A program made the translations under genes and the position numbers. A DNA stretch of 16,988 nucleotides. Origin: an uncultured delta proteobacterium. GTDB lineage: Bacteria > Myxococcota_A > Polyangia > Polyangiales > Polyangiaceae. The DNA is taken from positions 1 to 16,988 of the forward strand of contig CAITLX010000075.1 of the NCBI GenBank assembly GCA_903893335.1. The letters run 5' to 3'. A model generated the notes under the pieces. The model had not been told where the DNA came from. It worked only from the letters and a program-made list of their open reading frames with translations, and searched no databases. This document shows positions 1 to 6,123 of this stretch, one piece after another (the stretch's first letter is position 1; every line of letters starts with the position of its first letter).

Positions 1-327
1 AGCAGCACGACGATCGATGACACGCTAGCTGTATACTGCGGTGGTTCGTGCACCAGGATGCAAAATGTAGGTGCCAAGCCAGCTGGCAATGGCAAGTGGG
101 GCCAGTCGGACCTTGCTGGCAATGGGGGGGAGTGGACGCTGGATTGGTATGCGGTGTATCCGGGTGTAAGCACGAACTATACCCATGTTGCGGGACCCTC
201 GGGCCGGGTGCTCCGGGGTGGCTGCTTCGCCAACGGTGCGTCGATCCTGCTCGCCTCGACCCGCAGCGGCGAAGACCCGTCGTCCCGCTACTACTACTTC
301 GGGGGCCGGTGCTCGAGGACTCCCTAA
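1..327 (+). CDS. C-terminal part of a SUMF1/FGE-type (formylglycine-generating enzyme-like) protein
   Basis: The reading frame is open from the window edge to TAA at 325-327 (108 codons visible), so the N-terminus lies upstream. The visible part carries C-terminal hallmarks of the SUMF1/FGE-sulfatase fold: a GNGGEWTLDW segment (compare the family's GNVWEWT), then RVLRGGCF (family RVLRGGSW) and a final R/G/R/C pattern in YYYFGGRCSRTP. True FGEs oxidise a cysteine or serine of sulfatases to formylglycine, but many members in myxobacteria are secreted or regulatory domains with no known activity. The catalytic cysteines of the true enzyme cannot be judged because the core is cut off. Base composition is clearly less GC-rich than downstream genes (AT-ending codons such as GTA, AAT, TAT), which may mean a recent transfer or relaxed codon bias. 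The family call is fairly secure; a specific enzymatic role is not. Confidence 0.75.
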   Translation, partial: SSTTIDDTLAVYCGGSCTRMQNVGAKPAGNGKWGQSDLAGNGGEWTLDWYAVYPGVSTNYTHVAGPSGRVLRGGCFANGASILLASTRSGEDPSSRYYYFGGRCSRTP

Positions 328-396
328 CAGAATGCGGCACGTTAATTGCTTAGAAGTGCGCTCCGCGAACACCTGATCACTGATCCCTGAAACCCT

Positions 397-416
397 GATC
401 CGCCGTCAGGCGGGTC
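397..416 (+). terminator. Hairpin downstream of the FGE-like gene
   Basis: GATCCGCC (397-404), loop GTCA, GGCGGGTC (409-416) forms an 8-bp stem with one G-T wobble. There is no U-tract, so it is only a candidate terminator. A second perfect 7-bp hairpin lies at 462-478 (GCCGCGC GAA GCGCGGC). Confidence 0.35.
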
Positions 417-675
417 CGAAAGCAGCGAGCGCGGCAGTCGGACGACAGCGCAGGCCGAGAAGCCGCGCGAAGCGCGGCCGGCACAAAGGCAGCGAGAGGA
501 ATCCGGCGTCGGGCGGGGGTCACTGTGCCCGGTTCGTCGCGGGGTGCTGAGGCCAGCCGCGGCGGGCTCTGTCCCGGCAGCCCTGGGCGCCCCTTCTCGA
601 ACCCCGCGCCGCCCGGCGGTGTCCAGGCGCGGCGAGCCGGGCGGGGTCATGCGCCCCGTGCGGCACTCCCCCCAA

Positions 676-705
676 TTGACCCTCCCGCGCCCGACCTGCT
701 AGCGG
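676..705 (+). promoter_or_regulatory. Candidate housekeeping promoter for the 713 lipoprotein gene
   Basis: TTGACC at 676-681 matches a -35 element, followed after 18 bp by TAGCGG at 700-705 as a -10-like element. Transcription would begin around 712, directly at the ATG at 713, so the mRNA would be leaderless or nearly so. A similar TTGACC-17-TACCGA pair precedes pyrH on the other strand. Confidence 0.45.
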
Positions 706-712
706 TGGGCCC

Positions 713-1723
713 ATGCGCATATCGCTCGCCCTCGGGTCGTTCGCCTCCCTCTCGCTGCTCGCCTCGCTCGGTTGCTCGAGCGCCGACGACGTCACCCCGC
801 CCGACGCGGGCACCTTCGACGCGGGCACGTTCGACGCCGCGAGCGACGTGGCCACCGACGTCGTCGCCGAGGACCACGCCGCCGAGGCCGAGGCGTGCGC
901 CCCGACCGCGTACGACTGCCAGAGGCTCTTCGTCGAGCCCCCGGTCGATGCCGGCGCGGGCGACGACGCGCAGGCGCCCGCGATGCCGGGCGTCGTGCTC
1001 GACGCCAACGCGGGCACCGTCACCCTCACGCTCGCCTCGGGCGCCCCGGCGATCGCGTCGGCCACCGCGACCGTCTCGTACATCTCGACGAGCGACTGGA
1101 CCCAGTGCGTGACACCGGCCTTCGGCGACGTGACGCTGCACGCGACCGGCTCGACGCTCGTCGCGCAGCTTCCCGGTGACGGCGGCGCGCTGCCCGAGGA
1201 CTTCGCCGGGTGGTGCGGCTCGGTGCACCTGACCGACGGCTGCGGCGTCGTGACCGACGTGCCCTTCTTCGACGCGACGCTGCCCGACCTCGACCTCGGC
1301 GGCGTGCAGTGCGCGGGGCCCTGCGGGCCCGATCAGTGGAAGGCCGCCGTCACCGGCATCTGCGGCGCGTGCCCCCTGCCTGCGACGCTGCAGTGCGCCG
1401 ACGTGCAGAACCCGACCTCGACCGGTATGGACTTCACGTTCGGCGCGGGGGCCAACGGGCCGGTCTTCTCGGCTCCCACGATGACGTTCGCGTACATGAC
1501 GAACGCCGACGACGCGGCGTGCTCGGGCAGCGTGTCGGTCGCGCTGAGCGCCGCGGCTGGCGGCACCTTCGCCGGCACGATGCCCGCGCACCCCGCCGAC
1601 TGGTTCGCCTGGTGCCGCGGCAACCTGCACTTCACCACCGGCTGCGCGCAGTCGTTCGACGTCGAGCTCGTCGTCCTCGACGACGGCACCACGATCTGGT
1701 GGGGCACGGCCTGCTCGGACTGA
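713..1723 (+). CDS. Cys-rich lipoprotein with an internal tandem duplication
   Basis: I do not recognise a named family. The 336-aa protein starts with a lipoprotein-type signal; Cys21 in LASLGC is the likely lipidated residue (-3 Ser and -2 Leu are not ideal, but this style is common in myxobacteria). An acidic Asp/Ala-rich linker follows (about 24-60). The rest consists of two related domains, about 93-190 and about 229-323. Each has beta-rich segments, a tryptophan-cysteine motif (W167-C168; W290-C291), then a second cysteine in a T-x-G-C context (C177; C301) before a V/L-rich strand. Between them sits a Cys cluster (C200, C204, C217, C220, C228). Since the protein is exported, the cysteines probably form disulfides. 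ATG 713 is chosen because it directly begins the signal peptide and sits just after a promoter-like element. No downstream partner is obvious beyond the other exported proteins at 1882-4384. Confidence 0.8.
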   Translation: MRISLALGSFASLSLLASLGCSSADDVTPPDAGTFDAGTFDAASDVATDVVAEDHAAEAEACAPTAYDCQRLFVEPPVDAGAGDDAQAPAMPGVVLDANAGTVTLTLASGAPAIASATATVSYISTSDWTQCVTPAFGDVTLHATGSTLVAQLPGDGGALPEDFAGWCGSVHLTDGCGVVTDVPFFDATLPDLDLGGVQCAGPCGPDQWKAAVTGICGACPLPATLQCADVQNPTSTGMDFTFGAGANGPVFSAPTMTFAYMTNADDAACSGSVSVALSAAAGGTFAGTMPAHPADWFAWCRGNLHFTTGCAQSFDVELVVLDDGTTIWWGTACSD

Positions 1724-1759
1724 CCGGGCGACGCCGTCGGTTCGCCGCGCACGCCCAGC

Positions 1760-1788
1760 GTGACGTCGCGAGCGGCGTTCGGTAGAAA
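1760..1788 (+). promoter_or_regulatory. Candidate promoter for the 1882-3799 unit
   Basis: GTGACG (1760-1765), a 17-bp spacer and TAGAAA (1783-1788) resemble -35 and -10 elements. Start of transcription would be near 1795, giving a leader of about 87 nt that contains the hairpin at 1844-1869. Inference only. Confidence 0.35.
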
Positions 1789-1843
1789 GGAGCGCGTCTG
1801 GGTTCGCGTGACGCCTTCGGGCTGCGCGCGAAGCGGGGAGGGG

Positions 1844-1869
1844 CCGTGGGGGGGAAGTGCAACCCACGG
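1844..1869 (+). promoter_or_regulatory. Inverted repeat touching the Shine-Dalgarno sequence of the 1882 gene
   Basis: CCGTGGG (1844-1850) and CCCACGG (1863-1869) are perfect inverted repeats with a 12-nt loop. The last two bases of the stem are the first two bases of the GGAGGAG ribosome-binding site (1868-1874). Folding could modulate ribosome access to the ATG at 1882. Confidence 0.35.
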
Positions 1870-1881
1870 AGGAGTTCCCAC

Positions 1882-2238
1882 ATGAAGAAGCTCACGGCCC
1901 TGCTGGTCGCCCTCGCGGCGATCGGCTTCCCCCTCGTCGTCGCCGCCCAGCGCCCGACCCCCGCACGCCCCTCGACCGGCGCCCGCCCGCAGCCGGCCGC
2001 GTCGGGTCGCCCCGTCGTCGCCGCATCGTCCGCCTCGGCGCCCGCGGCCTCCTCGGCGGCGCCGCCTGCTGCGCCGAGCGCCGCGCCTGCCCCCACCGCG
2101 TCGGCCGAGCACGCCGAGCAGCCGACCTACGCGCAGTGCCTGAAGGCCTGCGTCGACGCGCACGTCGCGGGCACCCTCGACGCCGCGGGCGCCAAGGCCT
2201 GCTCGAAGGCCTGCTCGGCGAACTACGGCACCCACTGA
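1882..2238 (+). CDS. Secreted 118-aa protein with Pro/Ala linker and twin CX3C motif
   Basis: The start is set by GGAGG at 1868-1872, 9 nt before ATG. Residues 1-23 form a typical signal peptide (Lys-Lys, then a hydrophobic stretch ending ...VVAAQ). Residues 24-78 are a low-complexity Pro/Ala/Ser linker. The C-terminal 36 residues hold four cysteines as C86-X3-C90-X16-C107-X3-C111. Two CX3C pairs on predicted helices would fit a disulfide-linked helical hairpin, as in eukaryotic twin-CX3C proteins, but no homology is claimed. I do not recognise the family. The gene is 16 nt upstream of the propeller gene at 2255, so the two are probably co-transcribed and act outside the cytoplasm. Confidence 0.8.
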   Translation: MKKLTALLVALAAIGFPLVVAAQRPTPARPSTGARPQPAASGRPVVAASSASAPAASSAAPPAAPSAAPAPTASAEHAEQPTYAQCLKACVDAHVAGTLDAAGAKACSKACSANYGTH

Positions 2239-2254
2239 CCGGCGAGGCACCACC

Positions 2255-3799
2255 ATGCGAAGCCTGACCCTCACCGCTCTCCTCCTGGCCGCGCTCGGCG
2301 CGTCCACCGCTGCGTCGCCCGCTGCGGCGCAGACCCCCGGCACGCCGGCTGCGGCGCCCGCCAAGGCCATCGCGCCGCTCACCCCCGTCGTCGCGCGCGT
2401 GCTCGGCGGCGAGCAGGACGACCTCGCGAGCAGCCTGCTGGTCGCCCCCGACGGCGCGACCTACCTCGTCGGCGAGACCAAGAGCTTCTCCGACAAGACG
2501 TACGGCGATCTCCTCGTCACCAAGCTCGCGCCCGACGGCTCGCTCGCCTGGGCGCGCACCTTCGGCGGAGCCGCCGACGAGCGGCTCCCCGCGTACCTCG
2601 ACGGCCGGCACGGCGGCGCCTCGCGCGCAGCCGCGCTCGGGCCCGACGGGAGCGTCTACGTCGTCGGCCGCAGCCAGGCCACCGGCTCGAAGGAGCCCTG
2701 GGCCGCGGTCGTGCTCAAGGTCACCGCCGCCGGCGAGCTCGCATGGTCGAAGGTGTGGCGCCCGGACTGGGCCAACATGGCGAAGAACGCCGCGTCGGCC
2801 AGCGCGGTCACCGTCGCGGGCGACCGCGTGTACGTCGTCGGCAGCACCGGCGCCGGGCAGACGGGCGAGGAGGGCATGGTCTTCCTCGCGAGCTACGACG
2901 CCGCGAGCGGCGAGCCGAAGGGCGTCGTCGCCATCGACCCGAGCCCGACCTACAACGACCGGGCGTTCTCGGTCGTCGCCGACGCGGCCTCGCACGCCGT
3001 GTGGGTGTCGGGCTGGAACGGCAAGACCAACCGTGGCGCGCTCACGCGCTTCTCGACCGACGGCGACAAGCTCGCGCTCGCGTGGACGCGCCGCGTGCCG
3101 CTCGCGAACACGGGCAGCACCGTGTGCGATCTCGACCGCGACGCGCAGGGCAACCTCTACCTCGCCGCCGACGTGCACGGCGCGAGCAACTGGATCGAGC
3201 TCGCCAAGCTCACCGCCGACGGCGGCTTCGTCTGGGCGCGCCGCTACAACGCCGGAGCGACCGGCGACGTGAACAACACGCGCACCGTGCGCGTGCTCGG
3301 CGGCAAGCTCGTGGTCGGCGGCCGCGTCGGGCTCGGCGGCACGCAGACGCACGCCGACCGGAAGTTCGGCGACAGCCTGCTGCTCGTCTACGGCCTCGAC
3401 GGCGCGCTCGAGCGCGAGCTGTACCACTTCACCGGCACCGCCCAGGACGTCGTCGCGATGGACGCGGTGACGAGCGTCGGCGCGCGGGGCAAGACGCTCT
3501 ACGCGGCGGGCTACCTCTGGCCCTACGCGCAGAACCACGTCGGCGAGTGGCGCGACCCGAACGGCTACGCCGTCTCGCACCCGTCGGGCGACGGCAACGC
3601 GAGCGACTGGCAGCTCGACGACGTGGCCGGGGTCAAGACGCTCGACCTCGCCAAGGCGCTGCCCAAGGCCGGCGCGTCGCTGACCGGGCTCGCGTGGAAG
3701 GACGTGACCGCCGCCGTCGGCATCGGCACGCCGAAGGAGCAGAGCACCAAGGGCCACCAGACCCAGCTCTACCTGTTCGCGTTCGACGGCCTGCTCTGA
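2255..3799 (+). CDS. Secreted beta-propeller repeat protein
   Basis: The 514-aa protein has a signal peptide (residues 1-26, ending AAAQ) and a Pro/Ala linker. It then shows about seven repeats of the type [strand]-xxPDGxxYLVG-...-LxxxTxDGxLAWxRxx: approximately 46-104, 122-168, 181-228, 236-281, 288-332, 343-394 and 399-514. The repeated D/A-G-x-L-A-W-A-R segments (for example GSLAWARTFGG, GELAWSKVW, GGFVWARRY) are typical of SBBP/delta-60-like beta-propellers, which serve as binding scaffolds rather than having one common reaction. The start at 2255 follows a GAGG at 2243-2246 and begins the signal peptide. It is encoded 16 nt after the twin-CX3C gene, which makes a shared transcript and possible periplasmic or surface partnership likely. 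The last repeat is longer and more divergent. Ligand unknown. Confidence 0.8.
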   Translation: MRSLTLTALLLAALGASTAASPAAAQTPGTPAAAPAKAIAPLTPVVARVLGGEQDDLASSLLVAPDGATYLVGETKSFSDKTYGDLLVTKLAPDGSLAWARTFGGAADERLPAYLDGRHGGASRAAALGPDGSVYVVGRSQATGSKEPWAAVVLKVTAAGELAWSKVWRPDWANMAKNAASASAVTVAGDRVYVVGSTGAGQTGEEGMVFLASYDAASGEPKGVVAIDPSPTYNDRAFSVVADAASHAVWVSGWNGKTNRGALTRFSTDGDKLALAWTRRVPLANTGSTVCDLDRDAQGNLYLAADVHGASNWIELAKLTADGGFVWARRYNAGATGDVNNTRTVRVLGGKLVVGGRVGLGGTQTHADRKFGDSLLLVYGLDGALERELYHFTGTAQDVVAMDAVTSVGARGKTLYAAGYLWPYAQNHVGEWRDPNGYAVSHPSGDGNASDWQLDDVAGVKTLDLAKALPKAGASLTGLAWKDVTAAVGIGTPKEQSTKGHQTQLYLFAFDGLL

Positions 3800-3809
3800 C
3801 GGCTGCCAC

Positions 3810-3847
3810 CCCACGCCGATGCCGCCTCCAGGGTGCACCGGCGTGGG
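3810..3847 (+). terminator. Candidate terminator of the twin-CX3C/propeller unit
   Basis: CCCACGCCG (3810-3818) and CGGCGTGGG (3839-3847) form a perfect 9-bp stem beginning 10 nt after the stop codon, with a 20-nt loop. There is no clear U-run. Confidence 0.4.
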
Positions 3848-3958
3848 TTCGTCGGGCTGCGCGCGCGACCGCCCGGCGCCCGGGGCGCTCCCGTGAGGCG
3901 GCGTGGTACACGTCCCGCGGAGGCCGGCGAGCGTGCCGTGCCGCGTGACGGAGCCACC

Positions 3959-4384
3959 ATGCGACACCGACTCTTCAGCGTCCCCGCGCTCGCCCTCACC
4001 CTGCTGTCGGCCTGCTCGTCGAGCGACTCGTCGCCTCCGGCGGGCTCCGGCGGCGCGCTCGACGACGACGCGGCGATCCCCGAGGACGCGGCGACCGGCG
4101 ACGACGCCGCCTTGCAGGCGCCCCAGCTCGACCAGCTCATGAAGATGGCGGGCGCGCTGCACGTCTTCTGGACGAACGCGCAGCCCGACTGCGACAGCGT
4201 GCGCCTCGAGCGCTCGACCGACGCCGCCGCGTGGGCCGAGCGCTTCACGCTGCCGGGCACCGCCGACAACAAGATGGACGCGACGGCGACGGCGAACGTC
4301 ACCTACACGTTTCGGCTGCGGTGCGAGAAGGGGGGCGCGTTCTCGGAGTACTCGAACGAGCTCTCGATGAACCCGACGCAATGA
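3959..4384 (+). CDS. Small lipoprotein with a fibronectin type III-like domain
   Basis: A 141-aa protein; ATG at 3959 is preceded by ACGGAG (3948-3953) and directly begins a lipoprotein signal with lipobox LLSAC (Cys19). After an acidic/Gly linker (20-52), residues about 54-139 look like a single FN3-type beta sandwich: PQLDQLMKMAGALHVFWT, then CDSVRLERSTD, then a strand ending TYTFRLRC and EYSNELSM. The alternation of a Trp in strand B, a Leu/Tyr core and YSNE near the end fits FN3 domains. C78 and C122 could pair. Such lipoproteins are common in Polyangiales, usually without a known role. It may be transcribed separately from the upstream unit, since a hairpin and about 160 bp intervene. 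Confidence 0.75.
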   Translation: MRHRLFSVPALALTLLSACSSSDSSPPAGSGGALDDDAAIPEDAATGDDAALQAPQLDQLMKMAGALHVFWTNAQPDCDSVRLERSTDAAAWAERFTLPGTADNKMDATATANVTYTFRLRCEKGGAFSEYSNELSMNPTQ

Positions 4385-4407
4385 GCCGCGCGGCGAGGCT
4401 CGGCTCC

Positions 4408-4423
4408 CGACGGCGAGCCGTCG
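4408..4423. terminator. Short hairpin between convergent genes
   Basis: CGACGG-CGAG-CCGTCG (4408-4423) sits in the 43-bp gap between the FN3-like lipoprotein gene and phoB, which converge. It could end transcripts on either strand, but has no U-tract. Confidence 0.35.
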
Positions 4424-4427
4424 CCCC

Positions 4428-5135
4428 CTAGACCTCGGCCTCGGCGAGCGCGAGGCGGTAGCCGACCCCGCGCACCGTCTGGATGAGCGCGCCGGCGACG
4501 CCGAGCTTCTCGCGCAGGCGCTTGACGTGGGTGTCGACCGTGCGCGTCTCGACGCTGAGGTAGAGCCCCCACACGTCTTGCAGCAGCTGCTCGCGCGTCT
4601 GCACGCGCTCCTTGCGGGCGACGAGCGTCGCGAGCAGCTTGAACTCGAGCGCGGTGAGCACGACCTCGCGGTCTTCGACGTGGGCGCGGTGCGCGGCGAG
4701 ATCGAGCGTCAGCGGGCCGATGCGCAGCGGCTCGTCGGTGACGCCCGCCTCGCCCCGGCGCAGCACGGCGCGCACGCGCAGCAGAAGCTCGCGCACGCTG
4801 AAGGGCTTGACCACGTAGTCGTCGGCGCCGATCTCGAAGCCGACGACGCGGTCGACCTCCTCGCCGCGCGCGGTCAGCATGACGACGGGGATGGAGCGCG
4901 TCTTCGGGTCGCTCTTGAGCTTGCGGCACACCTCGCCCCCTTGCAGATCGGGCAGCATGAGGTCGAGCAGCACGAGGTGGGGGCCGCGCGTCTGGGCGAG
5001 GCGCAGCGCGTCGCGGCCGGTCGCGGCGGTGAGCACCTCGAAGCCGGCCTGACGGAAATTGTACGCGAGCGTGGCGACGAGATCGGGTTCGTCGTCGACG
5101 ATGAGGATGCGCGCGGGGCCTTGCACGCTTGCCAT
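4428..5135 (-). CDS. phoB: Phosphate regulon response regulator PhoB
   Basis: A 235-aa OmpR/PhoB-family DNA-binding response regulator. The receiver domain (about 8-122) has the acidic pair D14-D15, the phosphorylated D58 in LVLLDLMLPD, T88 in VMLTA and K110 in DYVVKPFS. The winged-helix effector domain (about 134-230) ends with the characteristic VDTHVKRLREKLG and IQTVRGVGYRL segments. Phosphorylated by PhoR, it would bind Pho boxes and activate phosphate genes. The assignment to PhoB rather than a generic OmpR-type regulator rests on sequence style and on the surrounding pst, phoR and phoU genes. It is divergent from pstB and unlinked from phoR by the pstSCA operon. ATG 5135 lacks a clear Shine-Dalgarno sequence; GTG at 5126 (codon 4) is an alternative start. 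Confidence 0.9.
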   Translation of the reverse strand: MASVQGPARILIVDDEPDLVATLAYNFRQAGFEVLTAATGRDALRLAQTRGPHLVLLDLMLPDLQGGEVCRKLKSDPKTRSIPVVMLTARGEEVDRVVGFEIGADDYVVKPFSVRELLLRVRAVLRRGEAGVTDEPLRIGPLTLDLAAHRAHVEDREVVLTALEFKLLATLVARKERVQTREQLLQDVWGLYLSVETRTVDTHVKRLREKLGVAGALIQTVRGVGYRLALAEAEV

Positions 5136-5149
5136 GGTGCGGGGCGACG

Positions 5150-5167
5150 GTGACAGGATCGTGGCGG
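5150..5167 (-). promoter_or_regulatory. Possible imperfect Pho box upstream of phoB
   Basis: Read on the minus strand: CCGCCAC (5167-5161), GATC, CTGTCAC (5156-5150), the 7+4+7 layout of a Pho box. The second half-site matches the E. coli half-site CTGTCAT at six of seven positions; the first is degenerate. It ends only 14 nt before the phoB ATG, so either the start is further in or the site regulates by another geometry. Confidence 0.4.
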
Positions 5168-5204
5168 TGCGGCAACCGCGGCGTGCGCGCAGGGCCCGAA
5201 CAGG

Positions 5205-5244
5205 CCGTCACCTCGACGTCACACGCGCGCCACGCAGCCACCAC
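5205..5244 (+). promoter_or_regulatory. Pho box array upstream of pstB
   Basis: CCGTCAC (5205-5211), CTCG, ACGTCAC (5216-5222) is a 7+4+7 direct repeat matching the Pho box layout. Two weaker copies continue in phase every 11 bp: GCGCCAC (5227-5233) and CCACCAC (5238-5244). This fits cooperative binding of PhoB dimers in front of pstB. Confidence 0.65.
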
Positions 5245-5258
5245 GCGCGGAGCCTTGG

Positions 5259-6041
5259 ATGTGCCCCGCGATGAACGAAGCCGCCCAGCACCCGAAGATG
5301 CGCACGCGCAACGTGAGCGTGGCCTACGGGGGGAGCCCTGCGGTCGTCGACGTGTCGCTCGACGTCGCCCCCTGCGAGGTGCTCGCGCTGGTGGGGCCGA
5401 GCGGCTGCGGCAAGAGCACGTTCCTGCGCACGCTCAACCGCATGAACGACGAGGTGGACGGCGCCCGCATCACCGGCAGCGTCTGGCTCGAGTCCGACGA
5501 TCTGTACGGCCTGGACGTCGACCCGGTCGAGGTGCGCCGCCGCGTCGGCATGGTGTTCCAGCGCCCCAACCCGTTCCCCAAGAGCATCTTCGACAACGTG
5601 GCGTTCGGGCTGCGCGTCGCGGGCGTGCGCGAGCGGCGCACGCTCGCCGAGCGGGTCGAGCGCGCGCTGCGCCAGTCGGGCCTGTGGGACGAGGTGAAGG
5701 ACCGCCTCACCGCCCCCGCCCTCGCGCTCTCGGGCGGCCAGCAGCAGCGGCTCTGCGTCGCGCGCGCGCTCGCGGTCGAGCCCGAGGTGCTGCTGATGGA
5801 CGAGCCGGCCAGCGCGCTCGACCCGGTCGCCACCGCGCGGCTCGAGGACCTCATCGCGGAGCTTCGCAGCTCGCTGACGCTCGTCGTGGTGACGCACAAC
5901 CTCCAGCAGGCCGCGCGCATCTCGCAGACGACGGCGTTCTTCTCGCGCGGCCGCCTCGTCGAGATGGGCGCGACGCGCGAGATGTTCACCCGCCCCCGCG
6001 AGCGCGAGACCGAGGACTACCTCACCGGCCGCTTCGGCTGA
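5259..6041 (+). CDS. pstB: Phosphate ABC transporter ATP-binding protein PstB
   Basis: A 260-aa ABC ATPase that powers high-affinity phosphate import through PstA/PstC in the inner membrane. Walker A GPSGCGKST is at 46-54, the Q-loop with the PstB-typical FQRPNPFPKSI at 100-110, signature LSGGQQQR at 157-164, Walker B VLLMDE at 177-182 and the switch histidine H213 in VVTHNLQQA. The phrase FLRTLNRMND after Walker A is also characteristic of PstB. ATG 5259 is favoured by GGAG at 5249-5252; ATG 5271 is an alternative. It is on its own plus-strand transcript with a Pho box array, facing the pstSCA operon, rather than being the last cistron of it as in E. coli. Confidence 0.95.
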   Translation: MCPAMNEAAQHPKMRTRNVSVAYGGSPAVVDVSLDVAPCEVLALVGPSGCGKSTFLRTLNRMNDEVDGARITGSVWLESDDLYGLDVDPVEVRRRVGMVFQRPNPFPKSIFDNVAFGLRVAGVRERRTLAERVERALRQSGLWDEVKDRLTAPALALSGGQQQRLCVARALAVEPEVLLMDEPASALDPVATARLEDLIAELRSSLTLVVVTHNLQQAARISQTTAFFSRGRLVEMGATREMFTRPRERETEDYLTGRFG

Positions 6042-6076
6042 GCCCCAGGCCAGCCCCGCGCTTGGAGCGCGCCCCC

Positions 6077-6106
6077 GCCAGCCCCGCCTTGAAAGGCGAG
6101 GCTGGC
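6077..6106. terminator. Bidirectional terminator between pstB and pstA
   Basis: GCCAGCC (6077-6083), C, CGCCTT (6085-6090), GA, AAGGCG (6093-6098), A, GGCTGGC (6100-6106) forms a 13-bp stem with one mismatch in the 82-bp convergent gap. A smaller hairpin, CGCGCT-TGG-AGCGCG (6057-6071), precedes it, and the segment CCAGCCCCGC occurs twice (6051-6060 and 6078-6087). Suited to stop both transcripts. Confidence 0.6.
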
Positions 6107-6123
6107 CGTTGACCCCGCCCGGC

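Larger units (their letters stand above)
328..712. other. 385-bp gap without a convincing gene
   Basis: Short ORFs here have no recognisable content and overlap on both strands, as expected from high GC. What can be seen is a run of CTGATC-like repeats at about 373-400, two hairpins (397-416 and 462-478) and a candidate promoter at 676-705. The first ~50 bases keep the lower GC of the upstream gene, then composition rises to the window norm. Confidence 0.5.

Noticed and set aside
462..478. Perfect hairpin GCCGCGC-GAA-GCGCGGC as a possible small RNA or attachment site
   Set aside because: Short palindromes of this kind are expected by chance at this GC and nothing else around it supports an RNA gene or integration site.
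342..650. Short ORFs in the 328-712 gap
   Set aside because: No ribosome-binding site, recognisable domain or coding-like third-position pattern; they overlap each other on both strands.
1892..4381. 829-codon open frame on the minus strand opposite the exported-protein genes
   Set aside because: A GC-skew shadow: Arg/Ala/Gly/Val-rich, no domain, while the plus-strand genes have signal peptides, ribosome-binding sites and repeats.
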